NCBI GenBank assembly: GCA_009780885.1
Contig: WQZF01000017.1
Location: 1-39,326, forward strand
Reading direction: 5' to 3'
Length of the DNA stretch: 39,326 bases
Origin: Betaproteobacteria bacterium
GTDB taxonomy: Bacteria > Pseudomonadota > Gammaproteobacteria > Burkholderiales > Rhodocyclaceae
Shown here: positions 1 to 8,263 of the stretch, in pieces
Layout: every line of letters starts with the position of its first letter
How positions within the stretch are numbered: position 1 is the stretch's first letter
The notes under the pieces: model-generated
Databases searched by the model: none
What the model saw: only the letters and a program-made list of their open reading frames with translations
Told to the model about the DNA's origin: nothing
Program-made: the position numbers and the translations under genes

Positions 1-70
1 CAATGTCATGGTCGATACCTCCTGCCAGGGCATAGGCCGCTCCTTTGTGCTTGCCAAATGCCGTAGTTTG

Positions 71-120
71 ATGTGTCCACCATGTCTCCGTACACCTGTC
101 CACCATGTGTCCGGGCTATA
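71..120. repeat. Repeated GTCCACCATGT motif, possible insertion-sequence end
   Basis: The 11-mer GTCCACCATGT occurs at 75–85 and again at 99–109, 24 bases apart, each followed by a TCCG-containing tail. Closely spaced subterminal repeats of this kind are typical of IS21- or IS481-like element ends, where they bind transposase. The short open frames across this stretch resemble no protein I recognise. I infer an insertion-sequence terminus or remnant whose body would lie left of the window. The assignment is weak. Confidence 0.3.
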
Positions 121-154
121 CACCATCGACAGGCGGGATGGGAAGTTAACAATT

Positions 155-239
155 CCCCTCCCGTGGAGAGGTGGCTTTGGTGCCGGCGGGGTGGCTTCGG
201 GGCGATTGCCATTGCCCCCTGCGTGGGGCGGATGGAGGT
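155..239. repeat. GC-rich non-coding segment sharing a motif with 14328–14341
   Basis: This stretch follows the mgtC-like stop on the minus strand. It contains CCCGTGGAGAGGTG at 160–173, which recurs exactly at 14328–14341, also just beyond the stop of a minus-strand gene. The rest is G-rich, low-complexity sequence with no convincing gene. It is probably a dispersed intergenic repeat; only the shared 14-mer is certain. Confidence 0.4.
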
Positions 240-932
240 TCAATCGCCAGAGGGCGAGATGCGGAAAGTGCGCAACCTGGGCATGCTGCGCAGGGCTTCG
301 GCCAGCTTCACCGTGTTTTCCGGGGTGGTGGTGCGGATCACCATCCTGTACTCGAAGAAAGCGCCATCGTCGGTGATGCGATAGCTTATGTTGGCAACGC
401 TGAAGCCGTGCTGCTCCAGGAATTCGCGCACGTCCGCCTCGCTCATTACGTCGTCGCGGTCAAAACGCAGCGCATGATGGGCATAGACCTGCGAGGGCAA
501 GCGCAATTCGATCCAGCGGAAGGCCGATAGCACACCCAGGGTCAGCACCGTGGCAAGGATCGCCGGCAGGTAGAACCCGATGCCCATGAGAATGCCGATG
601 GCCGCCGTGATCCAGATCGATGCCGCCGTCGTCAATCCGCGAATGCTGAGACCTTCCTTGAAGATCACGCCAGCGCCGAGAAATCCGATGCCGGTCATGA
701 TTCCCTGCGCCATGCGCGTCGGGTCGGTGCGGATCGTATCCATCGGCACGCCGGGCAGCCATTTCCACTGATACAGCGTAACCAGCATCAACAGGCTGGA
801 AGCCAGGCAAACCAGCGTATGCGTTCGGAATCCCGCTGGCCGCGCATGAATGCTGCGCTCCATGCCAATGATGCCGCCAGCCGCCAGCGCGCCGAGCAGA
901 TGCATGCTGATGATCGAGAGATCGCTGTCCAT
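240..932 (-). CDS. MgtC/SapB family inner-membrane protein
   Basis: A 230-residue protein of MgtC/SapB type. The N-terminal half is hydrophobic, with about four to five membrane segments (roughly residues 8–25, 35–52, 75–92, 100–140), and carries the family's glycine-rich and charged motifs (GGIIGMER, FRTHTLVCL, GIGFLGAGVIFKEG, IRGLTTAASIW). The last 80 residues form a soluble domain resembling the ACT-like C-terminal domain of MgtC. MgtC proteins in pathogens support growth at low magnesium and modulate the F1Fo ATP synthase; chromosomal homologues in environmental bacteria are mostly uncharacterised. The gene follows the efflux operon on the same strand, but a strong terminator at 965–989 separates them, so it is probably transcribed on its own. 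Family assignment is secure; physiological role is not. Confidence 0.9.
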   Translation of the reverse strand: MDSDLSIISMHLLGALAAGGIIGMERSIHARPAGFRTHTLVCLASSLLMLVTLYQWKWLPGVPMDTIRTDPTRMAQGIMTGIGFLGAGVIFKEGLSIRGLTTAASIWITAAIGILMGIGFYLPAILATVLTLGVLSAFRWIELRLPSQVYAHHALRFDRDDVMSEADVREFLEQHGFSVANISYRITDDGAFFEYRMVIRTTTPENTVKLAEALRSMPRLRTFRISPSGD

Positions 933-964
933 GAGAATCGCCTCCGGCGCCGGGGTGGATGAGC

Positions 965-989
965 TAAAAAAACCGCCATGTTACGGCGG
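965..989 (-). terminator. Intrinsic terminator of the RND efflux operon
   Basis: Read on the minus strand, the sequence forms a 5-bp G+C stem (CCGCC…GGCGG) with a 7-base loop, followed directly by a run of seven T. It lies about 55 bases past the stop of the outer-membrane factor gene and just before the mgtC-like start, the expected place to end the efflux transcript. Confidence 0.8.
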
Positions 990-1043
990 AGAAATGGAGC
1001 GGGGCAAGCCAGGCGCATCGTCCCGCAGCACGCCTGAAAGCCT

Positions 1044-2528
1044 TCACTCTTTCCCGCTCTCGCCTCCCGCAGCCCTTTGTTCCTGCGCAATTTCGCTGGC
1101 GGCTTGCCAGCCGCCGCCGAGGGCCTTGTAGAGTTCGGCAAGGGCGATCAGGGTTGCGCCACGGGTTTGGGCTTCGGTGAGTTGTACCGAGAAAAGGTTG
1201 CGTTCGGCATCGAGCACTTCGAGGTAGCTGGTGTAGCCGTTGTCGTAACGCTGCCGGGCGACGCGGGCGTAGACGGAGAGCGCGCTTGCCTGCCTGCCGC
1301 GCGCGTCGGCGGTTTCCCGGAGTTTTGTGCTGGCGATGAGGTTGTCGTTGACCTCGCGGAAGGCGTTTTCAATGGCTTTCTTGTATCCCTCCAGCGCCTG
1401 TTGTTGTTGGGCTTCGGCAACTTCGACCTGGCCGGCGATGGCTCCGCCGGTGAAGATCGGCGCGAGGAGGCCGCCGCCGTAGGACCAGGTGCGCGCAGGG
1501 CCGGTGAAAAGCCTGGAAAGTGCGTCGCTGGCGCTGCCGAAAAGAGCGGTCAGGCTGAGGGTGGGGAACCAGGCGGCGCGGGCGGCGCCGATGTTGGCGT
1601 TGGCGGCGATCAGTTGTTGTTCGGATTGGCGCAGGTCGGGGCGGCGTTCGAGCAGGGTCGAGGGAATACCGGACGGGATTTGCGGAAGCAGGATTTCGTC
1701 GAGGCGCTTGCCGCGCGAAATTTGCGCCTCCGGGCCGGGGATACGGCCAAGCAGGGCGAAAAGGGCGTTTTCCGTCTGTGCGACGCGCTGTTCGAGGGTG
1801 GGCACGGAAGCCCGGGCGTTTTCGAGTTCGGAACGCGCCTGGCTGACTTCGAGTTCGGAAACAACGCCGCCCGAATGGCGCAATTCAAAGACCCGCATGG
1901 CTTCTTCGCGCAAATGCAGGGTGTCGCGCGCGATCTGGAGTTCGCGGTCGGCATCGAGCAGGTTGAAATAGGTTTCGGCGACGGTGGCGGCGATGGAAAG
2001 CGCCATGCCGCGACGCGCCTCTTCGGCGGCCTGAAGCTGCGCTTCGCCTGCTTCGGCAGCGCGGCGGATGCGTCCGAAAAGGTCGATTTCCCAACTGAGA
2101 TTGAACCCGGCGCTGTATTGCTCGTAGACCGGCGCGCTTCCCCACCCGGTGCTCAATCCAGGCGAACGCGCACGGGCAGCCTGGGCGCTGGCGCCCAGTT
2201 GCGGAAAAAATTGGGCGCGCGTCATGCGGAGTACGCCAGCGGCCTCGGCGACGCGCGCAGCGGCAATTTTGATGTCGTGGTTGTTCTGCAATCCTTCGAC
2301 GATCAGCCCGTCGAGCACGGGGTCGCCAAAGGATTGCCACCAGAGAAGATTGGCTTCGCCGGCAAGGGCATCCTTTTCCGTGCTGCCCTCCGTGGCTTGG
2401 GCAGGCGTCGTCCGCCAGCCTGTGGGCGCGTCGATTCCAGGGCGGGAATAATCCGGGCCGACGGCGCAGCCAGCGAGGAACACGAAGGAGAAGAAGCAAG
2501 CTGCCGCCAGAAAACGCGCCGCCATCAT
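1044..2528 (-). CDS. Outer-membrane efflux lipoprotein (NodT/OprM family)
   Basis: A 494-residue TolC-like outer-membrane factor. The N-terminus is a lipoprotein signal with lipobox LAGC (cysteine near residue 21), followed by the family's 'AVGPDYSRP' region. Two OEP repeats follow: one with 'INLSWEIDLFGRIRR'-like sequence (here FNLSWEIDLFGR, ~155–165), and a second with 'LLERRPDLRQSEQQL' (~290–305). Long alanine-rich helices would form the periplasmic tunnel. It is the last gene of the efflux operon; its ATG overlaps the pump's TGA in an ATGA junction. A second ATG directly follows the first, so the start could shift by one codon. It provides the outer-membrane exit duct for the adaptor and pump encoded upstream. 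Confidence 0.94.
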   Translation of the reverse strand: MMAARFLAAACFFSFVFLAGCAVGPDYSRPGIDAPTGWRTTPAQATEGSTEKDALAGEANLLWWQSFGDPVLDGLIVEGLQNNHDIKIAAARVAEAAGVLRMTRAQFFPQLGASAQAARARSPGLSTGWGSAPVYEQYSAGFNLSWEIDLFGRIRRAAEAGEAQLQAAEEARRGMALSIAATVAETYFNLLDADRELQIARDTLHLREEAMRVFELRHSGGVVSELEVSQARSELENARASVPTLEQRVAQTENALFALLGRIPGPEAQISRGKRLDEILLPQIPSGIPSTLLERRPDLRQSEQQLIAANANIGAARAAWFPTLSLTALFGSASDALSRLFTGPARTWSYGGGLLAPIFTGGAIAGQVEVAEAQQQQALEGYKKAIENAFREVNDNLIASTKLRETADARGRQASALSVYARVARQRYDNGYTSYLEVLDAERNLFSVQLTEAQTRGATLIALAELYKALGGGWQAASEIAQEQRAAGGESGKE

Positions 2529-5500
2529 GCGCCCTCCCCTTCATGCCGTGAGGCTTTTGGAACCGCCGCCGGTGCTTCTTTCTTTCCGAAAAGGCGTTGG
2601 CTCAGCTCGGAGAGAATGACATAGAACATCGGAATGAAAAAGATCGCAATCCCGGTAGCGGCAAGCATTCCCCCGATGACACCGGTACCGATGGAATGGC
2701 GTCCGTTGGCCGAAGCGCCGGTGGCAATCGCCAGCGGGACGACGCCGAGAATGAACGCGAACGAGGTCATCACGATGGGCCGCAGACGCAGACGCGCCGC
2801 TTCCATTGCCGCTTCCCGGAACGATTTGCCTTCCTCGCGCTGCATGACGGCGAATTCGGTGATCAGGATCGCATTCTTCGCCGCCAGCGCAATCAGCATG
2901 ATGAGGCCGATCTGGAAATAGATGTCGTTGGCCAGTGTGCGCAGGATGATCGCCAGCAAGGCGCCGAAGAGCGCGAACGGCACCGCCAGGAGGACGCCGA
3001 AGGGCAGCGACCAGCTTTCGTATTGCGCCGCGAGGATGAGGAATACGAAGATGAGTCCGAAGGCGAAGGCTATCGTCGAGGTATTGCCGGACAGTTTTTC
3101 TTCGCGCGCCTCGCCCGACCAGTCGAAGCCATAGTCGTTGCCCATCGCTTCCTTCGCCACCTGTTCGATTGCCTCAAGCGCCTGGCCGGAACTGTAGCCC
3201 GGCGCGGGCTGCCCGGTGATTTTCGCCGCCGGGTAGTTGTTGAAGCGGGTCACGAGGTCGGGGCCGACAGAGTAGCGACCTGTCGCCACGGCGGAAAGCG
3301 GGACCATTTCACCTTGCCGGTTGCGCACATGGACGCGCTGCAAGTCTTCGGGACTGAGCCGGTATTTCGGCTCGGCTTGCAGGATCACTTGCCAGAGGCG
3401 GGCGTTTTTCGGGAATTGGCTGACATAGAGCGATCCGAACAGGGTTTGCATGCTGTTATAGACATCCTGCACCGGAATGCCCAGGGTTTCGGCCTTTTCG
3501 CGGTCGACTTCGACCAGGAACTGGCGGCTGCTCGCGCTCGCCGTGCTCGAAACCCCGCGTAGTTCGGGGCGCTCCCTGGCCTTGGCGAGGATTCTGTCGA
3601 CGACCCCGATCAGTTGCGCATAATCGCCCTCGCCCTTTTGCTCGATCCACATTTCAAAACCGGCGGTAACGCCCAGGCCCGGCACGGAAGGCGGATTGAT
3701 CGGCAGGAGCGCGGCTTCCTTGATCCCCGAAAATTCCTTCGCTGCCGCGCGCAGGAGCGCGAAGGCGTTTTCTTCCGGTTTCTTGCGTTCCTCGAAATCC
3801 TTGAGCGCGACGAAGAGGACGCCGCGATTGGTCTTGAACTGTCCGTCGATCAGCGAGTAGCCGTTGACCTCGGTGACGTTGGCCACCCCCGGCTGACTGC
3901 GCAGGAATTCGCCCGCGCGCTTGCCGACCGCCTCGGTGCGGTCCAGGCTTGCGGCATCGGGCAGGAAATAAGGCACGAAGACGTAGCCCTGATCCTCGGG
4001 AGGCACAAAGGCCGTCGGCCAGTGCTTGAACATCATGAAGGAGGCGACGCAGATGCAGACGAAGACCGCCAGCCAACGCTTCGGGCGGGCGATCAAGCGC
4101 CGCACGCCGCCGACGTAGCCGTGGGTGGCGCGCTCGAAATTCCGGTCGAACCAGCGGAAGAAGCCGCGTTTTTCGCCGTGGCCCGGTTTGATGAGAAGCG
4201 CCGCAAGCGCGGGCGAGAGGGTAAGCGCGACGATGCCGGAGAAAAATACCGAAATCGCGACCGTCACCGCGAACTGTTTGTACAACTGCCCGGTAATGCC
4301 GCCGAGAAAGGCCACCGGAACGAACACGGCGCAGAGCACGAGGACGATGGCGACGACCGGCCCAGTCACTTCGCTCATCGCACGCTTGGCGGCTTCCTTC
4401 GGGCCGAGGCCGAATTCGCTCATGTTGCGTTCGGTGTTCTCGATGACGACAATGGCATCATCGACGACAATGCCAATGGCAAGGATCATCCCGAACAGGG
4501 TCAGCATGTTGATCGAAAATCCCAGCGCCAGCATTCCGGTCATCGTGCCGAGGATCGATACCGGCACCGCCAGGGTCGGAATCAACGTAAGGCGGAAACT
4601 TTGCAGGAAGACGAACACGACGAGGACAACCAGGATGACCGCTTCAAAGAAGGTATGGACGACTTCGTTGATCGAGGCCGAGACGAATTTGGTGATGTCG
4701 AGGGAAATTTCGTATTCGAGGCCGTCGGGAAAACTCTGTTTCAGGCGCTCCATCGTTGCATTCACTTGCTTCGAAACATCCAGCGCGTTGGCTCCCGGCT
4801 GCTGGTAGACGGCAATCAGGGTTGCGGGCCTGCCGTTGTAGTTGGTGCGCAGCGAGTAATCCTTGCGTCCGAGGTCGGCGCGGCCTACGTCCTTCAGGCG
4901 CACGATGGAGGTGCTTTCGGATTCGGTGCGCAGGATGATGTTTTCAAACTGGGCCGGCTCGGTCATTCGCCCGGTGGTGGTGATCGGAAAGGTTTGCTGC
5001 ACCGGGCGCGGCGTCGGCGACTGCCCGATGCGACCGACGGCGAACTGGTTGTTCTGCTGCGAGACCGCGTTGGAGATGTCGGAAGCGGTGATGCCGAGCG
5101 AAGCCATGCGGTCGGGCTTGAGCCAGATGCGCATCGCGTAGTCGGCAATGCCGAGAATGGCCGACTGGTTTGCGCCGGGAATGCGCTTGATCGCGTCGAG
5201 CACATTGACGTTGGCGTAGTTGGCGACGTAATCGTCGCCAAAGCGTCCGTCCGGCGAATACAGGGCGATGACGATCAGAAATGAATTGCTCATCTTCTGC
5301 ACCTGCACCCCCTGCTGCATCACCGCCGAGGGGAGCCGGGGGCCGGCCATGTTGACGCGGTTCTGCACATCCACCTGCGCGAGATCGGGATCGGTTCCGA
5401 TGTTGAAAAATGCCGTCAGCGCGTAATTGCCCGTCGAGGAACTGGTCGACTGCATGTAGATCATGTTGTCCGCGCCGTTGACCTGCTGCTCGATCGGTGC

Positions 5501-5689
5501 GCCGACATTTTGCGCCACGGTATTGGCGTCCGCGCCCGGATAGGCGGCACTGACGGTAATCTGCGGCGGCGCGATTTCGGGATACTGCGCAATCGGCAGC
5601 GAAAACATCGACACCGCGCCAGCGATGCTGATCACCAGGGAAATGACGATCGCAAAGATCGGCCGGTCGATGAAAAAATGGGAGATCAT
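2525..5689 (-). CDS. RND (HAE1) multidrug efflux pump, inner-membrane subunit
   Basis: A 1054-residue AcrB/MexB-type transporter of normal family length. It starts with the typical 'FFIDRPIFAIVISL' first helix. The proton-relay pair is visible in helix 4 (GIVVDDAIVVIEN, near residues 400–412), and a later helix holds the relay lysine (LAAKNAILITEF). Two large periplasmic loops between helices 1–2 and 7–8 would form the porter and docking domains. It exports hydrophobic or amphiphilic compounds using the proton gradient. It overlaps the adaptor stop upstream and the outer-membrane factor start downstream by 4 bases, so the three are translationally coupled. No adjacent TetR-, MarR- or LysR-type regulator is visible. 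The drug range cannot be read from the sequence. Confidence 0.96.
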   Translation of the reverse strand: MISHFFIDRPIFAIVISLVISIAGAVSMFSLPIAQYPEIAPPQITVSAAYPGADANTVAQNVGAPIEQQVNGADNMIYMQSTSSSTGNYALTAFFNIGTDPDLAQVDVQNRVNMAGPRLPSAVMQQGVQVQKMSNSFLIVIALYSPDGRFGDDYVANYANVNVLDAIKRIPGANQSAILGIADYAMRIWLKPDRMASLGITASDISNAVSQQNNQFAVGRIGQSPTPRPVQQTFPITTTGRMTEPAQFENIILRTESESTSIVRLKDVGRADLGRKDYSLRTNYNGRPATLIAVYQQPGANALDVSKQVNATMERLKQSFPDGLEYEISLDITKFVSASINEVVHTFFEAVILVVLVVFVFLQSFRLTLIPTLAVPVSILGTMTGMLALGFSINMLTLFGMILAIGIVVDDAIVVIENTERNMSEFGLGPKEAAKRAMSEVTGPVVAIVLVLCAVFVPVAFLGGITGQLYKQFAVTVAISVFFSGIVALTLSPALAALLIKPGHGEKRGFFRWFDRNFERATHGYVGGVRRLIARPKRWLAVFVCICVASFMMFKHWPTAFVPPEDQGYVFVPYFLPDAASLDRTEAVGKRAGEFLRSQPGVANVTEVNGYSLIDGQFKTNRGVLFVALKDFEERKKPEENAFALLRAAAKEFSGIKEAALLPINPPSVPGLGVTAGFEMWIEQKGEGDYAQLIGVVDRILAKARERPELRGVSSTASASSRQFLVEVDREKAETLGIPVQDVYNSMQTLFGSLYVSQFPKNARLWQVILQAEPKYRLSPEDLQRVHVRNRQGEMVPLSAVATGRYSVGPDLVTRFNNYPAAKITGQPAPGYSSGQALEAIEQVAKEAMGNDYGFDWSGEAREEKLSGNTSTIAFAFGLIFVFLILAAQYESWSLPFGVLLAVPFALFGALLAIILRTLANDIYFQIGLIMLIALAAKNAILITEFAVMQREEGKSFREAAMEAARLRLRPIVMTSFAFILGVVPLAIATGASANGRHSIGTGVIGGMLAATGIAIFFIPMFYVILSELSQRLFGKKEAPAAVPKASRHEGEGA

Positions 5690-6885
5690 CGTACGCCCCC
5701 GGCGCCTTTACTGTCCCCGCCGCCTGCACTCCGAACACCGCCTTGCGCAGCATCCGGCGCATCTGCCACTTTCACCGCGACTCCGGGCGCAAGCTTCGGG
5801 CCGCCGCCCGAAGTGATGACGCGATCCCCGGCAGCCAGCCCGGAAGTCACGATCCAGTCGTCCCCGTGCCAGGCGCCGACTTCGACCGGGCGGATTTCCA
5901 CCTTGCTGTCCTTGCCCACCACCCACGCGAAACTCCCTTTCGCGCCCTGCTGCACGGCGCTCTGTGGAATTGCAATGGCATTGGGCCAGACGGCCCCGAT
6001 CAAGCGCGCCCGAACAAACTGGCCGGGAAGCAGGACGGCTTTCGGATTTTCGACATCGGCGCGGATCAGGTAGGTGCCCGACTCCGGGCTGAAGGAAGCG
6101 TCGGTGAAGGTAATGTGGCCGCGATGCTCGTAAATCGTGCCATCGGCCAGCTTCAGTTCAACCTGGTAATTATTGTTTTCCGGCACTTTCAGCCGCCCGC
6201 TCTGGACTTCCTCGCGGAGCTTGAGCAGCTCGCTTTCGGAAAGGCTGAAAACAACGCGCATCGGATCGAGCCGCGCGACATAGGTCAGCAGGCTCTCCTG
6301 CCCCATGGCTGGCAGGTAGCTCCCCTCCTGCCTCCTGGCAAAACTGGAGAGGCCGGAAACCGGCGCCTTGATCGTGGTGTAGGAAAGATCGAGTTCGGCC
6401 TGCAATACCTGCGCCCTGGCCGCTTCGACTTCGGCAGCGTTGGCCTTTTCATTGCCAACGGCATCGTCGAGATCCTTTTTCGAGAGCGCATCCTGCTCGG
6501 CCAGCGGCCTCACCCGCGCCAGGTTCGCTCGCGCCGTCTCCCACGCCGCCTCACGCTGCGACAACGCCGCCTTTGCGTAGGCGAGCTTGGCCTCGAAGGG
6601 CTTCCTGTCGATCAGGAACATCACCTCGCCTTCCTTGACGAAAGCGCCTTCGGTATAGACGCGCCGGTCGAGAAAGCCGGCGACGCGGGTGCTGACTTCC
6701 ACCTGCCGCGAACTCTGCGTCTGCGCCACGTATTCGACTTCCGCCGGAATCTCGCGCGCCTGCACGGCCAGTACGGTCACTTCGGGCGGCGCCGGCGGCG
6801 GCGCAGCAGGGTGCTCGCCGCAAGCGGCAAGAAGGAAGGCCACGGCAACCGGCAGGGGGCCAGGTGAAAAGAATCCTGTGCTCAT
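5686..6885 (-). CDS. RND efflux periplasmic adaptor (membrane fusion protein)
   Basis: A 399-residue AcrA/MexA-type adaptor lipoprotein. I start it at 6885 because a GGGAG ribosome site lies 7 bases upstream and the protein then opens with a lipoprotein signal (lipobox LAAC, cysteine near residue 22); the open frame continues upstream but shows no export signal there. Next come the first lipoyl half (VEVSTRVAGFLDRRVYTEGAFVKEG, residues ~60–85 region), a coiled-coil hairpin rich in Ala/Glu (~100–165), the second lipoyl half (YTTIKAPVSG) and β-barrel and membrane-proximal domains. It is the first gene of the efflux operon, and its TGA overlaps the pump ATG. Confidence 0.94.
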   Translation of the reverse strand: MSTGFFSPGPLPVAVAFLLAACGEHPAAPPPAPPEVTVLAVQAREIPAEVEYVAQTQSSRQVEVSTRVAGFLDRRVYTEGAFVKEGEVMFLIDRKPFEAKLAYAKAALSQREAAWETARANLARVRPLAEQDALSKKDLDDAVGNEKANAAEVEAARAQVLQAELDLSYTTIKAPVSGLSSFARRQEGSYLPAMGQESLLTYVARLDPMRVVFSLSESELLKLREEVQSGRLKVPENNNYQVELKLADGTIYEHRGHITFTDASFSPESGTYLIRADVENPKAVLLPGQFVRARLIGAVWPNAIAIPQSAVQQGAKGSFAWVVGKDSKVEIRPVEVGAWHGDDWIVTSGLAAGDRVITSGGGPKLAPGVAVKVADAPDAAQGGVRSAGGGDSKGAGGVR

Positions 6886-7137
6886 GAGTTGCTCCCGGAA
6901 ACTCCGATTTTGACAAACGGGCCTTGCGCATAATTTTTCATGATTCACCGCACATTTTGATTTCGCTAATTTTCGTATGGAACCCTGGTGATACCATTGG
7001 CTCTCCCGCCGCCGACGGTTATTTCTCCCGCCCGTTCCGGCCCGTTTCCCCAACAGCATCAAGAGTAAAGGATAAACCGGGAACACATGGGAGGGAACAG
7101 TTTTTTTTCCACGGGTATTCACTTTCGGAGCATCGTC
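6886..7137. other. Intergenic region between divergent efflux operon and RRM-like gene
   Basis: These 252 bases separate the minus-strand adaptor gene from the plus-strand RRM-like gene and must carry both promoters. The part next to the adaptor is A+T-rich (about 6930–6980). A run of eight T at about 7101–7108 precedes the RRM-like start. I could not identify a convincing -35/-10 pair or operator. Confidence 0.4.
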
Positions 7138-7377
7138 ATGCAAGTAAGCATTTTCAACCTCCCGCCCGACTCCGATGAAGCAACGGTGCGGGAAATGCTC
7201 GACGAGTTCGGAATCACCGATGTCGAGCATATCAGTGTTGCACCGGAACACGATCAGAGCGTCAGCGCAGTCGTCAAACTCTCGCGCCCCAGCGCAAACG
7301 CGCGCAGTCGCCACGGTGAAGTGCTCTGGCGGGGACATCAATTGATCTGGCACGTTTCCCTGATGTTCCAGGAATAA
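7138..7377 (+). CDS. Small RRM-like RNA-binding protein
   Basis: A 79-residue protein. I start it at 7138 because CGGAG lies 7 bases upstream. The opening 'VSIFNLP' matches the RNP2 strand of an RNA recognition motif. It is followed by a helix (SDEATVREMLDEFGI), a strand (VEHISVAP) and a third strand (SAVVKL) where the RNP1 motif should be. The aromatic residues of classical RNP1 are absent, so RNA binding would be non-canonical. The C-terminus (WRGHQLIWHVSLMF) adds a fourth strand. Bacteria use single-RRM proteins in cold response or RNA binding, but the role here is unknown. It stands alone, about 150 bases ahead of the phosphate genes. Confidence 0.65.
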   Translation: MQVSIFNLPPDSDEATVREMLDEFGITDVEHISVAPEHDQSVSAVVKLSRPSANARSRHGEVLWRGHQLIWHVSLMFQE

Positions 7378-7529
7378 AGCCAAAGGCGCCCGCGCACATT
7401 GGAGCGCCGTCCATCCCTGCAGCATCGACAGCTTGCGGCGCGCGCCCGATGCCCGACTTTTTCAGGGCCTCCTGAAATTTTACGGAAGTGATACACTCGC
7501 CGCCATCGCAACAAGAGAGCCTTGCCAAA

Positions 7530-8207
7530 ATGTTTGGACGCTTCATGCCCCAGGAGGGCAAATTCTTCGATCTTTTCAACGCGCATGCGGAAGAAATCGT
7601 CCAGGGGGGGAAGGCACTGGCAGAGATGATGCAAACCTTCGCCGGATCGTCGGATGCGCCGCAGGACCCCGCTGAAAACACCGGCAATGTCCTCTCGGCC
7701 GCCGAACGCGCCGCCATCATCGACGCCATCGAAGCCCGCGCGGACAAGATTACGCACGATACGGTGCTGCTTCTGCACACCACCTTCATTACTCCACTCG
7801 ACCGGGACGAAATCCATTTGCTGATCACGCGCATGGATGACATTCTCGACCTGATTCAGGATGTCGCCCAGTCGATGGATCTTTACGATGTCCGCAACGT
7901 CACTCCGGAGGCTTCCGGGCTGGCCGACATCACGCTGACCTCCTGCGAGCATGTGCGTTCGGCGGTACGGCTTCTCCATTCGATGGAGAATGCCAACACC
8001 ATTCTCAACTTTTGCCAGGAGATCGACCGGCTCGAAGGCGAGGCGGATCGCCTGATGCGCAGCGCGATGGCGCGTCTCTTCCGCACCGAGCCGGACGTGC
8101 GGCAACTGATCAAGCTCAAGGAAATCTACGAGCTTCTGGAAACGATCACCGATCGTTGCGAGGATGTCGCCAATATCCTCGAAGGCATCGTCCTCGAAAA
8201 TTCCTGA
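7530..8207 (+). CDS. DUF47/PhoU-like phosphate transport accessory protein
   Basis: A 225-residue all-helical protein of the DUF47 family (PhoU-like, TIGR00153 type). Characteristic stretches are 'FFDLFNAHAEEIVQGGKAL' near the N-terminus, 'HTTFITPLDRDEIHLLITRMDDILDLIQD' in the middle (acidic residues that may bind metal), and 'EIYELLETITDRCEDVANILEGIVLENS' at the end. I start at 7530 (MFGRF) because the family begins there; the ribosome site is weak. It lies 56 bases upstream of the Pit transporter gene on the same strand, the usual pairing, and probably modulates or assembles with that transporter. Confidence 0.9.
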   Translation: MFGRFMPQEGKFFDLFNAHAEEIVQGGKALAEMMQTFAGSSDAPQDPAENTGNVLSAAERAAIIDAIEARADKITHDTVLLLHTTFITPLDRDEIHLLITRMDDILDLIQDVAQSMDLYDVRNVTPEASGLADITLTSCEHVRSAVRLLHSMENANTILNFCQEIDRLEGEADRLMRSAMARLFRTEPDVRQLIKLKEIYELLETITDRCEDVANILEGIVLENS

Positions 8208-8263
8208 TTCACCTCTTCCTGGCCGCTCTTCGGCCTTTCTTGCCGCTTTCTCTTTCCGTACGC

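Noticed and set aside
1077-2624. A 515-codon plus-strand open frame opposite the outer-membrane efflux gene.
   Set aside because: It is antisense to a clearly recognisable efflux protein and has a Gly/Arg/Ala composition typical of GC-rich shadow frames. No domain is visible.
3614-5284. A 556-codon plus-strand frame opposite the RND pump.
   Set aside because: It is antisense to a protein with all RND motifs and shows shadow-frame composition.
6886-7425. An upstream extension giving the adaptor protein 579 residues.
   Set aside because: The extension overlaps the divergent RRM-like gene and hides the lipoprotein signal. A good ribosome site supports the start at 6885.
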